A DNA stretch of 64,000 nucleotides from Nemertoderma westbladi (GCA_032718475.1 JAUCBJ010000044.1:1-64000), one strand, 5' to 3'; positions 1 through 10,311 are shown, counted from the stretch's first letter. Made by a program: numbers and translations. The notes: generated from the letters alone by a model not told the origin.

Positions 1-600
1 TCCGTGAACCCTTCGCTTGTGTCCTTCTGGGCTCCTCTCTGATGACTCCGAGGCGCACCCATGAGGCGGACGCTGTCCCACCACCCTTGGGGCCAGTCCG
101 ACTGATGTCTTTATCAGACCGGGCCGGAGGGTAGCCCGATGCTTCCCGGGTTCACTTTTCAATCCCCCGATCACACCGGCACAACTCGTCGGTGTAGCCA
201 GATGGTCGGCTACTGTCAACTTGCTGTGGCCTGACTGTACATTGAGCCAACTCAGAGAGTCAACCGGCAGGTGGACCAGTCGATAGCGATCGAGCATCAA
301 GGTCGCCCTTGAGCCAAACCGACGGTCTTGTCCCAAGTGGGCTTGCGCTACCCAACATGGAATATTGACCGTTTTCACCCGCCTCGCCGGCAGTATTGAG
401 GGGAAGTCGGTTCCGCAAACAATACTGACTAGCTCGAAAGCTAGGAACAAGTAACCACTTACCAGTCACTGTACACGTGTACTCAATAGATGCTCACGAA
501 ATCAAGTACACAACGGTAAACACAAATCTGACGCATACCACGCACACACAGAGGACATAATCGGGGAGGACAAAATCGGTGACAAAATCAGAGGGGACAA
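1..600. other. Unassigned non-coding stretch
   Basis: More GC-rich than most of the window, but no frame shows a recognisable domain. The longest minus-strand frame (about 260-469) begins at a GTG and resembles nothing I know. The last ~100 bases carry short GGGGA-type direct repeats near 560-600. It may be flanking or untranslated sequence of the BEL/Pao debris that follows. No boundary signal is visible. Confidence 0.4.
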
Positions 601-633
601 AATTGTATAGACTGATAAAGAGTCTAGAGTACC

Positions 634-1161
634 TTATTTTACCGACAGGGTAAAATAACTTTGTGTGCACAAAGTATGCTGGTAATATTCATTAAAAGGT
701 AACCATTTCATCTCATCTCCATTGAACTTGACGATCTCTCCCACCTTTACCGCTTGCCGGGCTTCGGTTCTAGCCATTTGACGCGTAAAACTTTCTTGGG
801 CCATCGTGTTATTTAATATCGAGTTATCGGTATATAAATTTCTCGGATTATGATCCGGTCTATAGGGAATATCATTATCAACAGGTCTATAATTACCCTT
901 AATAGGGTTCACTATAGGAGTTTCTACTTCGCTAGCAGTATATATGCGTGTAGGCTTCACACCTTGCGCATGAGATACTTCAGACCTAACAGGTTGACAC
1001 ATTGTTACCGAGGGTGGTGGTATACCCCTTTGAGTATTTACTAATTTATCGCGTTCTAGCGCGATACTTTGCTGCACTTCTTGCAACTCTAGCCTACTTT
1101 CCCTTACTGTGCCCTTGAATTGCTGGACAGTCTCCTGCATCTGCCCGAGCAGGAGATCCAT
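634..1161 (-). pseudogene. BEL/Pao-type Gag N-terminal fragment
   Basis: Open frame on the minus strand; the first ATG is at 1161, and the frame itself opens a little upstream at about 1212. The N-terminal third is a Gln/Glu/Arg-rich probable coiled coil (QMQETVQQFKGTVRESRLE). Near the C-end it reads KFNGDEMKWLPFNEYY, which resembles the 'F.GDp..W..F...f' motif that opens the BEL/Pao Gag domain (DUF1759). Right after that motif the frame runs into unrelated residues and a stop, so the Gag core is missing. That core, or a sister copy of it, lies inverted at 3441-4200. I read this as a rearranged remnant rather than a working gene. The motif match is moderate; a different Gag family is possible. 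Confidence 0.5.
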
Positions 1162-1692
1162 GTGGCAGTTCAAGTATATAAAACACTGGTTCGGTAATTT
1201 TCTACAATCCAAAAATGTCTATAATCAAAAACTAAGTAACATATATCAATAATTCTTATACACTCCTAATACTAATACTCATCCTAATACCAATATACTT
1301 CACCAATATTAAGGCACTAACTCAAAAATGTATATAACCAGCTGTTTGCCTTAACCAACCAATATACATTACATATTACACAATGTAGTCCTTCAATTAA
1401 CGTACAGTATACTATGGGGATTGTCACACTCCCCGACAAAATATGCAAATAGTCTTTCAATTAACGTACAGTATACTATGGGATTGTCACACTCCCCGAC
1501 AAAATATGCAATTACGACAACTTATACCATTCCACCAATAACTGCAATATAGTTACAATAATGACAAAACATAAATGTGACAATGCTGTACAATACAAAT
1601 CTGTATCAATAATTATATGCAAAAATATCTCACTTATAGTTACACAGTCACAGTTACTTATTTGATGCACGACACCAACCCTACAGTTAGGT
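1162..1692. other. AT-rich non-coding gap with a 64-bp tandem duplication
   Basis: No coding signal. It contains CTAATAC-type short repeats near 1265-1300 and the tandem duplication listed separately. It may be leader or LTR-derived sequence of the BEL/Pao element, but LTR ends were not found. Confidence 0.4.
1387..1510. repeat. Two-copy 64-bp tandem repeat
   Basis: Two nearly identical units starting at about 1387 and 1451 share AACGTACAGTATACTATGGG and TTGTCACACTCCCCGACAAA. They differ by one C/T and a one-base G-run indel. Both end with ATATGCAA. The unit may come from an LTR or untranslated region of the neighbouring BEL/Pao fragments. Confidence 0.85.
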
Positions 1693-3405
1693 CTAGTTGT
1701 CAATTTCTAATGGGATAAGTCCTTGTACAGGTCGAGTGATAATTATACTGCTGATTTTTTTGCCTATTTTTGCAATTTTTACTTTTACAGATCTGATACT
1801 ATTATCACGACCATGTAAGAGCTCTACTATAATCCCTAGCTTCCATAATTGGCGCGGTTTCTTGATCTTAGAAGTAGTTTCATCCAGTAACACCACCTCA
1901 CCAACCCTCGGCTGACGTGTCTGATATCGGCGAATAGAGTAATGCTGTCTAAGAGTTGTCAGATACTCGCGAGCCCAAATGTTCCAGAATTTATCTATCA
2001 ATTGGTCTTTGTATTTGGTGCGTCGGGTCACATTCTCAGCATTCAATTCGTCATTAATATTATTACTGCTGATATTATCTGTTTCAGGTCTTTCAGTGAG
2101 TCGCTTTCCGATTAATAAATGTGACGGAGTTAGAGGTTCCAAAATCTCGTCTGAATACACGTAAGTTAGTGGGCGACTGTTAATTACACTCTCAACTTTT
2201 ATCAATAAGGTATGTAACTCGTCGCTATTCAATAATGCGTTTCCTATCGACTTCCTCAATGCTCTCTTCACACTTTGCACTAGTCGTTCCCAGTACCCTC
2301 CCCACCAAGGGGCATGTTCACATATAAAGTTCCATTTGATATTTAAATTTGCTATATGGGTTTGTGTTTTCTTGGCTGTGAAATTACTTCCATTATCTGA
2401 AGTTATTGTTGCTGGATATCCCCTGCGACCAAAGAATCTATCTAAACCACGGATAGTAAACTCCGCATCTATACTTTCTTGTAATTCAAAATGTACCGCT
2501 CTAGACGAATTACATGTAATCAGAAGAATATGGCATTTTTCAATCAGTTCATTATTTCGAACATACATTGGCCCCGCTATATCCACACCGACATCATTAA
2601 ATGCTAGACTTCCACTCACCCTATCCAGGGGTAAACAAGGTGTATCTGGGGGTGTGAATGCTTTTGCTTGTTGTTTGCGACATATAACACATTCATTTAA
2701 TTGTTTCTTAATAATTTGTCTGGCCTGGGGTATATAAAACTTGTTTCTCAGTTGCACAAATGTATCACGAACTCCAGCATGTAATACTTCTGTTTCGTGA
2801 CATTGTCTAATGATTAACGTCGTCAGATAAAGTTTTTTCGGTAGCAGTATTGGATCTTTCGCTGTTGTGGGCACCTGATATGCCATATCAATGCGGCCTT
2901 TGCATCTTATCAAGCCCTCAGCATCTAGGTATAAGTGAAGTTGATTGATTAAGTTTCTCACATAAGGCTCTTTGTCGCATTTTGTCGTCAATTGTGAAAC
3001 AACTTCAGGATACATTTCTGCTTGAACTTCCTTTAAGCATAAAGTGCTTGCTTTGCTTCTTTCCAGAATAGTTAAAACACCTAATTGTTTGGGGGTATCC
3101 TTCCCTATCCTTGCCTTCAGATTATTGACAAAACGGTACATCCATGCCACTACTTGAATCAGCTTATTGTAGCTGCTATAACGAAGTATTATTGAATCAT
3201 GCACTTCGTTTGAGATAAGTAAGACTGACGGCATTTCTATTGGGTTCTTCAACTCTTTAAAAGCCTCTTCCTCAATATCTCTTGTCTCTATGGTTTTCGA
3301 AGGATAATCTATCACATTTGACACCCATTCCGGACCACACCACCAGATATTTCTGGCTGGGGAAGGTTGAATAAGACAATGAGGCCATTGACATTTTACA
3401 ATCAA
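1693..3405 (-). pseudogene. BEL/Pao Pol fragment: integrase with C-terminal domain
   Basis: About 570 codons on the minus strand with no internal stop. The order is: pre-integrase linker with WWCGPEWV; an H-H-C-C zinc module (HETEVLHAG ... CVICRK); and an integrase core with a full triad, D of GVDIAGP (~residue 275), D of TSDNGSNF (~337) and E of GGYWERL (~373), giving DD35E spacing. A BEL/Pao-type C-terminal domain (RVGEVVLLD ... WKLGIIVELLHGRDNSIRSV) follows. The frame opens at a TTG beside a chimeric junction and an in-frame TAA lies just upstream. Protease, reverse transcriptase and RNase H are therefore absent and this is a 5'-truncated fragment. A piece of the core is duplicated in inverted orientation at 4381-4520. 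The catalytic residues look intact, so the loss is structural. Confidence 0.9.
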
Positions 3406-3407
3406 GG
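3377..3407. repeat. 31-bp direct repeat, copy 1 (at a mosaic junction)
   Basis: The sequence containing GAGGCCATTGACATTTTAC is repeated exactly at 4567-4597. In both places it sits next to a breakpoint between unrelated blocks: here between the minus-strand integrase and the plus-strand Gag fragment. Confidence 0.9.
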
Positions 3408-3440
3408 TTTGGACATAAACAGCTACGTATTAACGCCCAT

Positions 3441-4268
3441 ATGAAGAGAATAATAAATCTACAGGTAGCCTGTATGAAAGTGGACGATTTAAGAAAATTG
3501 TATGATGAAGTCAATATTCAGATTAGAGGACTAATGACACTTGGTCTATCAAGTGATACATATGGGGCCCTGCTTGTTGCCATCTTAGTGTCAAAATTGC
3601 CGGAAGAAATTATTTTAGAAATTTCGCGTGTTGAGAAGGGCGAAATTTGGGATATAAACGTTGTATTAAAAACATTAAGGGAAGAAGTTGAGGCAAGAGA
3701 GATTGCAGCACAACAACAGGAAAAAACAGATGTAAAACAGGCAGCCTGGAAAAGCTTCAATGGTGAAATTGGTACAGCATCGGCATTGTTAGAAAATAGC
3801 AATTCAAGATTTAAACCCGCTGTTGCTAGATATACACGTAGGCCGGATAATTGTGTGTATTGCGACAAAGCACATCGCAGTACTGATTGCGAACAATTCT
3901 ATAATATGCAAAGCCGAATTGTGCGGTTGCAGCAATTAAATAAATGTTTTTCTTGTTTGGGGGAGGGACACATTGCTAAGGAATGTGCAAGGAAAATTAG
4001 TTGCATCATCTGCTCAAGGCCACACCATATTTCTCTGTGCAGTAGAGTTTCTGCGCCATTTTATGGAAAAGCCGATGTAAAATATAGAACAAATTATGAG
4101 CGTCAAGGTCCAGGATATAATGTTGGGTTGGTTGAAAACTATCCAATTCCAACGCCACCTAGAGGGGAGATCAAGAATGGTATATATCAAGCCTGGTATT
4201 GTTCTAGTAGTTTGGGTTGTTTTTGCATCTTCTTTAATAGAGTTTCGTACCTACGCTCAGCTAGGTAA
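3441..4268 (+). pseudogene. BEL/Pao Gag C-terminal fragment with zinc knuckles
   Basis: Plus-strand frame starting at an ATG at 3441. The first ~90 residues match the second half of the BEL/Pao Gag domain (LRKLYDEVNIQIRGL ... LLVAILVSKLPEEIILEISR ... LREEVEAREIA). A Cys/His cluster follows: CVYCDKAHRSTDC, then CFSCLGEGHIAKEC, then CIICSRPHHISLC. This is the family's typical nucleic-acid-binding array. The N-terminal Gag half is missing; a similar half lies on the other strand at 634-1161. After about residue 245 the frame crosses into a minus-strand reverse-transcriptase piece, so the last ~25 residues are junk. It is a rearranged fragment lying head-to-head with the integrase block. Confidence 0.85.
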
Positions 4269-4380
4269 TAATTATTAGGCAAATTAGCCTTTTGCGATGA
4301 AATCCATGGTAATTTAATTTCGTATCTTCCATTGATCATCTCTGGTTGTTCAATAAAATCTAAGTTAAAATGTGAATCCG
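4187..4380 (-). pseudogene. BEL/Pao reverse-transcriptase N-terminal fragment
   Basis: Minus-strand coding remnant of about 64 residues. It reads INGRYEIKLPW, then LPNNYYLAERRYETLLKKMQ, then KQPKLLEQY. This is the stereotyped segment between protease and RT palm in BEL/Pao Pol (pattern 'gRY.v.LPw ... LP.N...A..R...L.r.l.k.p.l...Y'). It is cut at both sides, by the Gag fragment on the left and by an inverted integrase copy on the right. The right breakpoint falls in a short shared GATTGAAAAATGCC-like tract, suggesting microhomology. Confidence 0.8.
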
Positions 4381-4520
4381 GATTGAAAAATGCCATATTC
4401 TTCTGATTACATGTAATTCGTCTAGAGCGGTACATTTTGAATTACAAGAAAGTATAGATGCGGAGTTTACTATCCGTGGTTTAGATAGATTCTTTGGTCG
4501 CAGGGGATATCCAGCAACAA
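4381..4520 (+). repeat. Inverted duplicate of part of the BEL/Pao integrase
   Basis: Reverse complement of about 2407-2546, carrying the integrase-core residues from the 'CHILLITC' strand to 'GRRGYPATI', here in plus orientation. It ends abruptly inside the codons before the second catalytic Asp and is followed at once by a direct-orientation copy of the same stretch. Confidence 0.9.
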
Positions 4521-4568
4521 TTACTTCCATTATCTGAAGTTATTGTTGCTGGATATCCCCTGCGACCA
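4495..4568. repeat. Perfect hairpin made of two integrase copies
   Basis: The 26-bp arms 4495-4520 and 4543-4568 (each containing CAGGGGATATCCAGCAACAA or its complement) flank a 22-base loop. The right arm plus loop is a direct copy of about 2383-2433; the left arm belongs to the inverted copy. This is the head-to-head joint of the mosaic. Confidence 0.9.
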
Positions 4569-6518
4569 ATGAGGCCATTGACATTTTACAATCAAGGCCC
4601 CCCGCCGTCTCTCGTCCACCCATTCGACCGCCGAAGCAGGAGTCGCCAACGTTGTAGCGGGCGGACGAGGGACAACGGGCGACAAATCATGAATATTTCG
4701 CTCGGGGTCCAGGACCTGAACTGTCTCCTGGGCAGTTCTACTGGGCATAGGTAGCTTAGTGCTGTGCAAAGGGAATTGAGAAGTAGGTTCAGGGAGTACA
4801 GGTGTCTCTACGACCGAAAGGGTTGCTTCGGGAACAGGCCTAATTATTTCAGGCTCATCTACTATAGTAGGGAGTCTTTCTATTGTAATTATTTGGTCTG
4901 TGGGTTCTGTACTACCTAAGTTGGTGTTATTTAGTTGCCTTCTAACAGCTGGAGGCAAATCAGGCAATTTCTGACGGTGGAATGTTCTTTTACGTCTGCT
5001 TAGGCGAGATCGATTTCCTCCGCCTTCAGTGTCGGTGGTATCGCCTTCCTCAGATGATGTATAACCCTGTCTTTTGGGAGTAGATCGATTCATCATCTGC
5101 ATATTACTAGCTGTTAACTGTTTACTGAAGTCGTCTTGCTTCTCTTGAAGATTTTCCAACTCCAGTTGGGCGATCTCTTCAGCCGCTCTCCGTTCTGCTT
5201 CCGCCACCGCTGCCGCTTTTGCCTCTGCCGCTGCCGCTGCTGCCGCTTTTGCCTCTGCCGCTGCTTCTGCTGCTGCCGCTTTTGCCTCTGCCGCTGCTCC
5301 TGCCAAGGTCGCTTTTCTTTCTGCCTCTGCCACTGCTGCTATCTTTCTGTCTTCTATACGTTTTTTCCTTACTTTTTCTTCTTGGTCTCTAGCGATGCGG
5401 AGTTGTTCATCGAATTTAGCTTGGTTCGCCGCTAACCTATCCACATCAATTGCATCCAACACACGCTGGGCTCCTTCACTATTAGGACTAAGTCCCGCTA
5501 ACCTTCTCCTCAACTCTTCATCTCCCAAAAAACGCTGATAGTCTGACAGATAGATGTCAATGGCATCCCTCTTATGCGGTTTCTCTGCCGTCGCTTCACT
5601 TTCCACTTGGGAAAAAGTAGCGTCCGTTGATTCTCCATGGGTTGAGCGCTCCTCCAGCTGAGCTTTCCACTGAGCTGTTCCTTGAACCTGGCGACTCACC
5701 CGTTGAAACCAAGTCTTTACGGCAACTTGCAACGACGTGTCTTGTCTTCTTTTAGAAGCCTCTTCAAAGGCTGATAATATTAGCCTGATTCGCAGAATTC
5801 TTTCTCTAACTTGATAAAGCAGTTGTCCCTGCTCTTGAGGTCCCTTTGGTTGTTGAAACATTTGTTTTTCTACTCGCTCCATAGAGCTGAAGAATCCCTG
5901 TGCGTATCCGGCTGCGGACCTCTTCCACACAGCTGGATCGATGGTTTCCTGGGCTACTCCCATCCGGTGTATGTCTTCCCAGGCAGCTTCTGATAAATCA
6001 AATGGGAGTCCGGGTCCGGGGAAGTTCCATTGTGACTCGACCATAGACTTCAGTTCTTCCCTTGTGTATCCCTCATATCGATCTTTAGTTGATCGCTTAC
6101 TTCTCGCCCAATCGATCTGGTGTTCTTCCACTGCGATCAATAACCTAGTGAGTACGGCTGCAGGAAGGATGAGAAGGGGATCCGAATAAACCGCATCCGT
6201 CATCCTTGCTCCGCGCTCGGGTGTCAGTTCTACAGTATCTTCACTACTGGAGCTGTCGGGCCGCTGAGAAATAAGTTCTTGGCTCGCGGGTTGTTGCTGT
6301 TCCGCTGCTTCTTGGTCCCGCTTGACCTGAGCTCGAGTGCCTATGATAGACCTACGATGTTGGACCAGCCTAGGTTCTGTTATTACTACTGGAGGGATGA
6401 CCTTCCTCACAGTGGGAGGTGAACTGAACTTAGGACTAGACGGTTCTACACCTCTGTCTGAGTCGCAGATAGTTACATCTAATAAACTGTCTGACAGGTT
6501 CTGTTTAGTATCAGACAT
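4530..6518 (-). CDS. Gag/ORF1-like coiled-coil protein of unknown element
   Basis: A long open frame of 662 codons from the ATG at 6518; a GTG lies four codons upstream but has no support. Residues ~1-120 are Ser/Pro-rich and acidic. About 130-300 is a mixed helical region (ESQWNFPGPGLPF, AAWEDIHRMGVAQ). About 370-470 is a strongly charged coiled coil built from Ala-rich repeats (AEAKAAAAEAAAEAKAAAAA) encoded by a GCC/GCT-type triplet tract at about 5200-5300. About 480-640 is basic then Pro-rich (SRLSRRKRTFHRQK). No zinc knuckle, protease or RT is visible. The last ~20 residues come from the neighbouring integrase and 31-bp-repeat DNA (junction at 4598), so the true C-terminus is lost. Length, composition and surroundings suggest a retroelement Gag/ORF1, but I do not recognise the family; a host protein is not excluded. 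Confidence 0.55.
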   Translation of the reverse strand: MSDTKQNLSDSLLDVTICDSDRGVEPSSPKFSSPPTVRKVIPPVVITEPRLVQHRRSIIGTRAQVKRDQEAAEQQQPASQELISQRPDSSSSEDTVELTPERGARMTDAVYSDPLLILPAAVLTRLLIAVEEHQIDWARSKRSTKDRYEGYTREELKSMVESQWNFPGPGLPFDLSEAAWEDIHRMGVAQETIDPAVWKRSAAGYAQGFFSSMERVEKQMFQQPKGPQEQGQLLYQVRERILRIRLILSAFEEASKRRQDTSLQVAVKTWFQRVSRQVQGTAQWKAQLEERSTHGESTDATFSQVESEATAEKPHKRDAIDIYLSDYQRFLGDEELRRRLAGLSPNSEGAQRVLDAIDVDRLAANQAKFDEQLRIARDQEEKVRKKRIEDRKIAAVAEAERKATLAGAAAEAKAAAAEAAAEAKAAAAAAAEAKAAAVAEAERRAAEEIAQLELENLQEKQDDFSKQLTASNMQMMNRSTPKRQGYTSSEEGDTTDTEGGGNRSRLSRRKRTFHRQKLPDLPPAVRRQLNNTNLGSTEPTDQIITIERLPTIVDEPEIIRPVPEATLSVVETPVLPEPTSQFPLHSTKLPMPSRTAQETVQVLDPERNIHDLSPVVPRPPATTLATPASAVEWVDERRRGALIVKCQWPHWSQGISSNNNFR
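4567..4597. repeat. 31-bp direct repeat, copy 2 (at a mosaic junction)
   Basis: Exact copy of 3377-3407. Here it separates the integrase hairpin from the unrelated 662-residue frame that starts at about 4598. The same short stretch at two breakpoints suggests template switching or synthesis-dependent repair. Confidence 0.9.
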
Positions 6519-6651
6519 GTTGGTTTGCACAGTTGAATGCCTACTGCTATATTACAGTTTAAGCAAGTCTAGTAATTCAGAGTTAACTGCTAGCCTAGTA
6601 ATTAATTACCGATACTGCTACTCAGTGTAGCGTGATATATATAATATATTA

Positions 6652-7020
6652 GAATACCGGTATGCTTATAGTATATATAACTATATAAGTATTATTACAG
6701 ACTAGGTTTATCACAGAATACCGGTATAATTTTAGCACAAATATATATAAATATATAATAGGCCTATCGGGAATACCGGTATACAGCTTACAGTTTGTAG
6801 TATATATAATTCTGGACTAGAATTAATTAGAAGTACCGGTATAATTTCAGCCTAAATTTATAGAAATAAAGATAATAGGCCTATCGTAAATACCGGTATG
6901 CAGTTTACACTTATAGTGTATATATATAAGTATAATTACAAACTAGAATTAATTACAGAATACCGGTATGATTTCAACCTAAAATTTATAGAAATAAATA
7001 TAATAAGCCTATTGTAAATA
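6652..7020. repeat. ~119-bp tandem repeat with paired TACCGGTA motifs
   Basis: Three units begin at about 6652, 6771 and 6889, and a fourth start lies at 7016. Each unit contains two palindromic ATACCGGTAT boxes about 60 bp apart, a TATATATAA run and a TAGGCCTAT box. It lies just upstream of the minus-strand 662-codon frame, where promoter or leader repeats of a retroelement could sit. Confidence 0.8.
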
Positions 7021-7976
7021 CCGGTATATCAATTATTTTAAATAACTGAATTTCTGAATTTTAAGGGTTACTTGGTTACTTTAACTTACTTTATTGCCGT
7101 TATTTAAGCAGTAGTCCAACTGATATTGAGACCTAATTGTTGTATGGCAGGCCTACTATTTATAAATCGTTTGAGTTGATTTATAATATATATATACCCG
7201 TTTAATGGGTTTTGTCAATGTTGAAATAAATGTTATTATTTCTGGGGAGTCACTACACATAAGCAGTGCGCTCTCAGTGGAGTGCTACTTGTTGGACACT
7301 AAAACAAATAATTCTAATTTAACTAAGTTACTTAATACTACAAATTACGTACAATTCGGGTTGAGATTACAATCTCTAAATAAACACAAAAATTTAATTA
7401 CAAATACACAAATACGAATTTTTAGGGTAATTTTACAAGAAGTCTACAAACCAGCCTAACAAAGGATTAGAAATCTGGTTATTACAACGGACAGGGTACT
7501 GCGGTATTTGAAAATAATATGTAGTAGTAAATACACTGCGTTGTCCAGATAGGAAAATACCACCGCCTGACGACCTATAGCCGTATCGCTATAGGTACTA
7601 CGTTATGTATCACGGAGTGTTCCTACCTAGAAGTTAATAGAGCTAATCGAACGTGCCTATCAACCACTTTACAACACAAATATAATGCCTACACTAATTA
7701 CTTTCGGAAAGCACTGTACACTAAACCCTAAATTAGGTACGAGTACTTGTACAACAAATAATCGGTAGTTAAAAATACTTGAACAGCTAAAAGAACCACG
7801 GCATCTGCTGGAGTGACCGGTGCACAAAATCACCAGTCTTTACCTACGCCGAGCAGCCCGTATAGTACCGGGGTTAGTTTAACTATAACGGTATGTATAT
7901 CAAACACAATTACTGTAGGAACAAACTTGGGGAAGGAATGTTGCAAATAATCGCATAAACTCTGAATAATAAATAT
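7021..7976. other. Non-coding stretch, nothing recognised
   Basis: AT-rich with scattered TACGTA- and CTATAG-type palindromes. A short plus-strand frame near 7205-7459 has no recognisable composition or domain. I see no gene here. Confidence 0.5.
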
Positions 7977-8545
7977 TACGCTACGCGTACAAACCATTCA
8001 AACAAAATGCAGACCAAATACTGACAGACTACTATCAAGCCTAAACAAACTACGGTATATGTAGACTCCGAAATGGTTAAGTAGTATGCGTTCTAACCCA
8101 GTAGTACGACTTATTCTTTAGATGGGGGTTTACCTTACAGCAATGGCTGCCCCTACTTCCTAACCGTTCTTTATCGGACAGATGCTTTACACACACCGAA
8201 ATTTCCTCAAACCCAACAGCAGCCAGACAACTATCCAGCCTACAAATTATCTAAATAAAATTATACGCTACCCGTACAGACTACACAAACAAAGTACAGA
8301 CCAAACGCTGGCGGACTCCTATCAAGCCTAAATAAACCACAGGACATGCAGACTCCGAAATGGTTAAGTAGTATGCGTTCTAACCCAGTAGTACGACTTA
8401 TTCTTTAGATGGGGGTTTACCTTACAGCGATGGCTGCCCCTACTTCCTAACCGTTCTTTATCGGACATACACTCTACATGCACTGCAATCCGTTCAGACC
8501 TAATCAACAGTCAGCCAACAGTCAAGCCTACAAATTATCTGTACA
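7977..8545. repeat. 287-bp tandem duplication
   Basis: Two units start at about 7977 and 8264. The central ~115 bp (8064-8182 and ~8351-8466), beginning AGACTCCGAAATGGTTAAGT and ending TTCTTTATCGGACA, is almost identical. The outer parts are diverged, including CAAACAAA.TGCAGACCAAA, TATCAAGCCTAAA.AAAC and CTACAAATTATCT. Strong conservation of only the centre suggests either selection or local gene conversion. Confidence 0.85.
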
Positions 8546-8829
8546 ATCTGAGCAGGCTTACACGCCTTCTGCTCAATACTGGCCTACAAATAAATAAAAC
8601 TTGACAGAAACAAGTAAAATCTCAATAAAAAACCAGGGCTGCAGTCCCTGATTAATTATTAAGGCCTACCGGTATATAATTATCAAAATCGAATAATACT
8701 GCTGTACCTGTACTGCTGTAGGTACCGGTCCGGGTGGTTAGGTAGTCAGGCCTACTGGGTACCGGTTGCCGGTACTTCAGCTTTATTGCCTACTGCAATA
8801 CAGAAGCTATATCTGTTATTGTTTGCGCT
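8546..8829. other. Non-coding gap with CCGG-rich palindromes
   Basis: Contains an imperfect palindrome CAGGGCTGCAGTCCCTG (about 8635-8652) and clustered TACCGGT boxes near 8660-8775. No coding signal. Confidence 0.4.
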
Positions 8830-9510
8830 ATTGAAGACCTTTGACAGTTTAACCTGCCAAAATTAGAATGTCTTTTGGATGATAGATAGTCTTTAGCCTA
8901 TGACGAGTATTTGATACACTACATTAGCCGAAGCCAGTCTATGCGCAATCATTCACCCGTTGGATATACCCGGGAGACTGAGTTCGGGGCTTAATGATTG
9001 ATGGTGTAAGCCTACTGTATTATTCGACTGATCGTAATATATAATCTCTGACAAATATTATTCACTTTCGGGAAATATTAACAGTTCCTTTATGACGTGG
9101 CGCTCTAAATATGTAAACAGAGTTATGACTTAAACTAGACACAACGAAAAGGCTATAGATTCACGTATATGGCGCATTCTTTAGGAGATGCTTTGTTATC
9201 AGTTACACTCATACACAATGCTGCACAATACTGCACACTAATCTGCCGACCTTCACTAAATTTGGTCACGTATAAAGAGAGCAACAGACAATTTATGTTG
9301 GGCATATGAAATAGCATTAGATTCACTTCAAACCACTCAACATACATAGGTCGCAATCGTTTATCTGTAACCGGTCTCTCTAACCTTTAGTATATCAAGA
9401 AGGTGGGGTGTCTGACTATTGATCAGTATTCCGATATAATAATTCATCAACAAATATAACGAATAACCAACAGCAAAAGCAGTAATATTAATAATTTATG
9501 GATAGTAAAT
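8830..9510 (+). repeat. Diverged ~0.65-kb direct repeat, copy 1
   Basis: Co-linear with 10312-10960. Shared blocks in the same order include GACCTTT.ACAGTTTAACCTG, AGCAGAAGCCAGTCTA-like (here GCCGAAGCCAGTCTATG), GTATTATTCGA.TGATC, TATAATCTCT, AACAGTTCCTTTA, GAGTTATGACTTA, ATTCTTTAGGA and TATGAAATAGCAT. Many small indels separate the copies, so this is an old non-coding duplication or two copies of an unknown mobile element. Confidence 0.75.
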
Positions 9511-10311
9511 GAGTGAATAGCTCGTGATAACAGATATACGTTCTATAATTAAGCCTACTAATGTAAGACTAAAAACTGAAAACACGGAGGTGCCAAAAGC
9601 CGGTTCTTAGGCTCTGGGCAAAAACATAACACTGAACTACTGAGTTTCTGTATACATCTCCAACACAGAGACAACAAACGCTCTGATTGGTCAACCGAAC
9701 AACGAGAGAACAAAGAAACAAAGAAACGTCGACGTGGCAATATCAGCTGTTAGCCGTCGTCATGGTAGCGACACTGTTTTCAAGAGTATCTAGCTTATCG
9801 CGTCACGAGATTGCGGATTATGTCCTCTAAAGTACAAATACATAAGAAATGACTTTTATGTCCTCTAAAACACCAGTACAGCAAGGACACGGCCTTTTTA
9901 TGCCTGGCAAACCAACTACAGAGTACTTTAAGGGAAAATAACCGGTTAATGACGCAAAAGCTTTTACACCCTTGGTTCTGGATTAAGGACCCATATACTT
10001 GGCTGCAGGGGTATATAGCCTGGCCAGGCAGATGGTGATCTACCAATGGCTGGTCAGGAGTAGAGTGTTCTCATGTCCACTCTGAGTGCACTTCACTGCG
10101 ACCTGCACCTGTTCGCGCCGCGCCGCTGTTGGCAGTTAGGGGCACCGGAGCAAAAATATTTCCTTTTGATATTACTGCGATCAGCGTGCTGCATGGCAGC
10201 AGCAGCTGCATTATATATATTACATATATATTAAGAATGCTGTGCCGGCTTTTTGACAAAATTGTCCTCAGCAGTTAGAGCCCAGCATGGACTCCCATAG
10301 AGGATGTTCGC
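9511..10311. other. Non-coding spacer between the two diverged repeats
   Basis: No convincing gene. It holds two short direct repeats of TTATGTCCTCTAAA (about 9816 and 9859). Small minus-strand frames here lack recognisable domains. Confidence 0.4.

Noticed and set aside
5136-5435. Cys/Arg-rich plus-strand ORF (CRCRCCRFCLCR)
   Set aside because: It is the complement of the Ala/Glu/Lys triplet tract in the minus-strand 662-codon frame.
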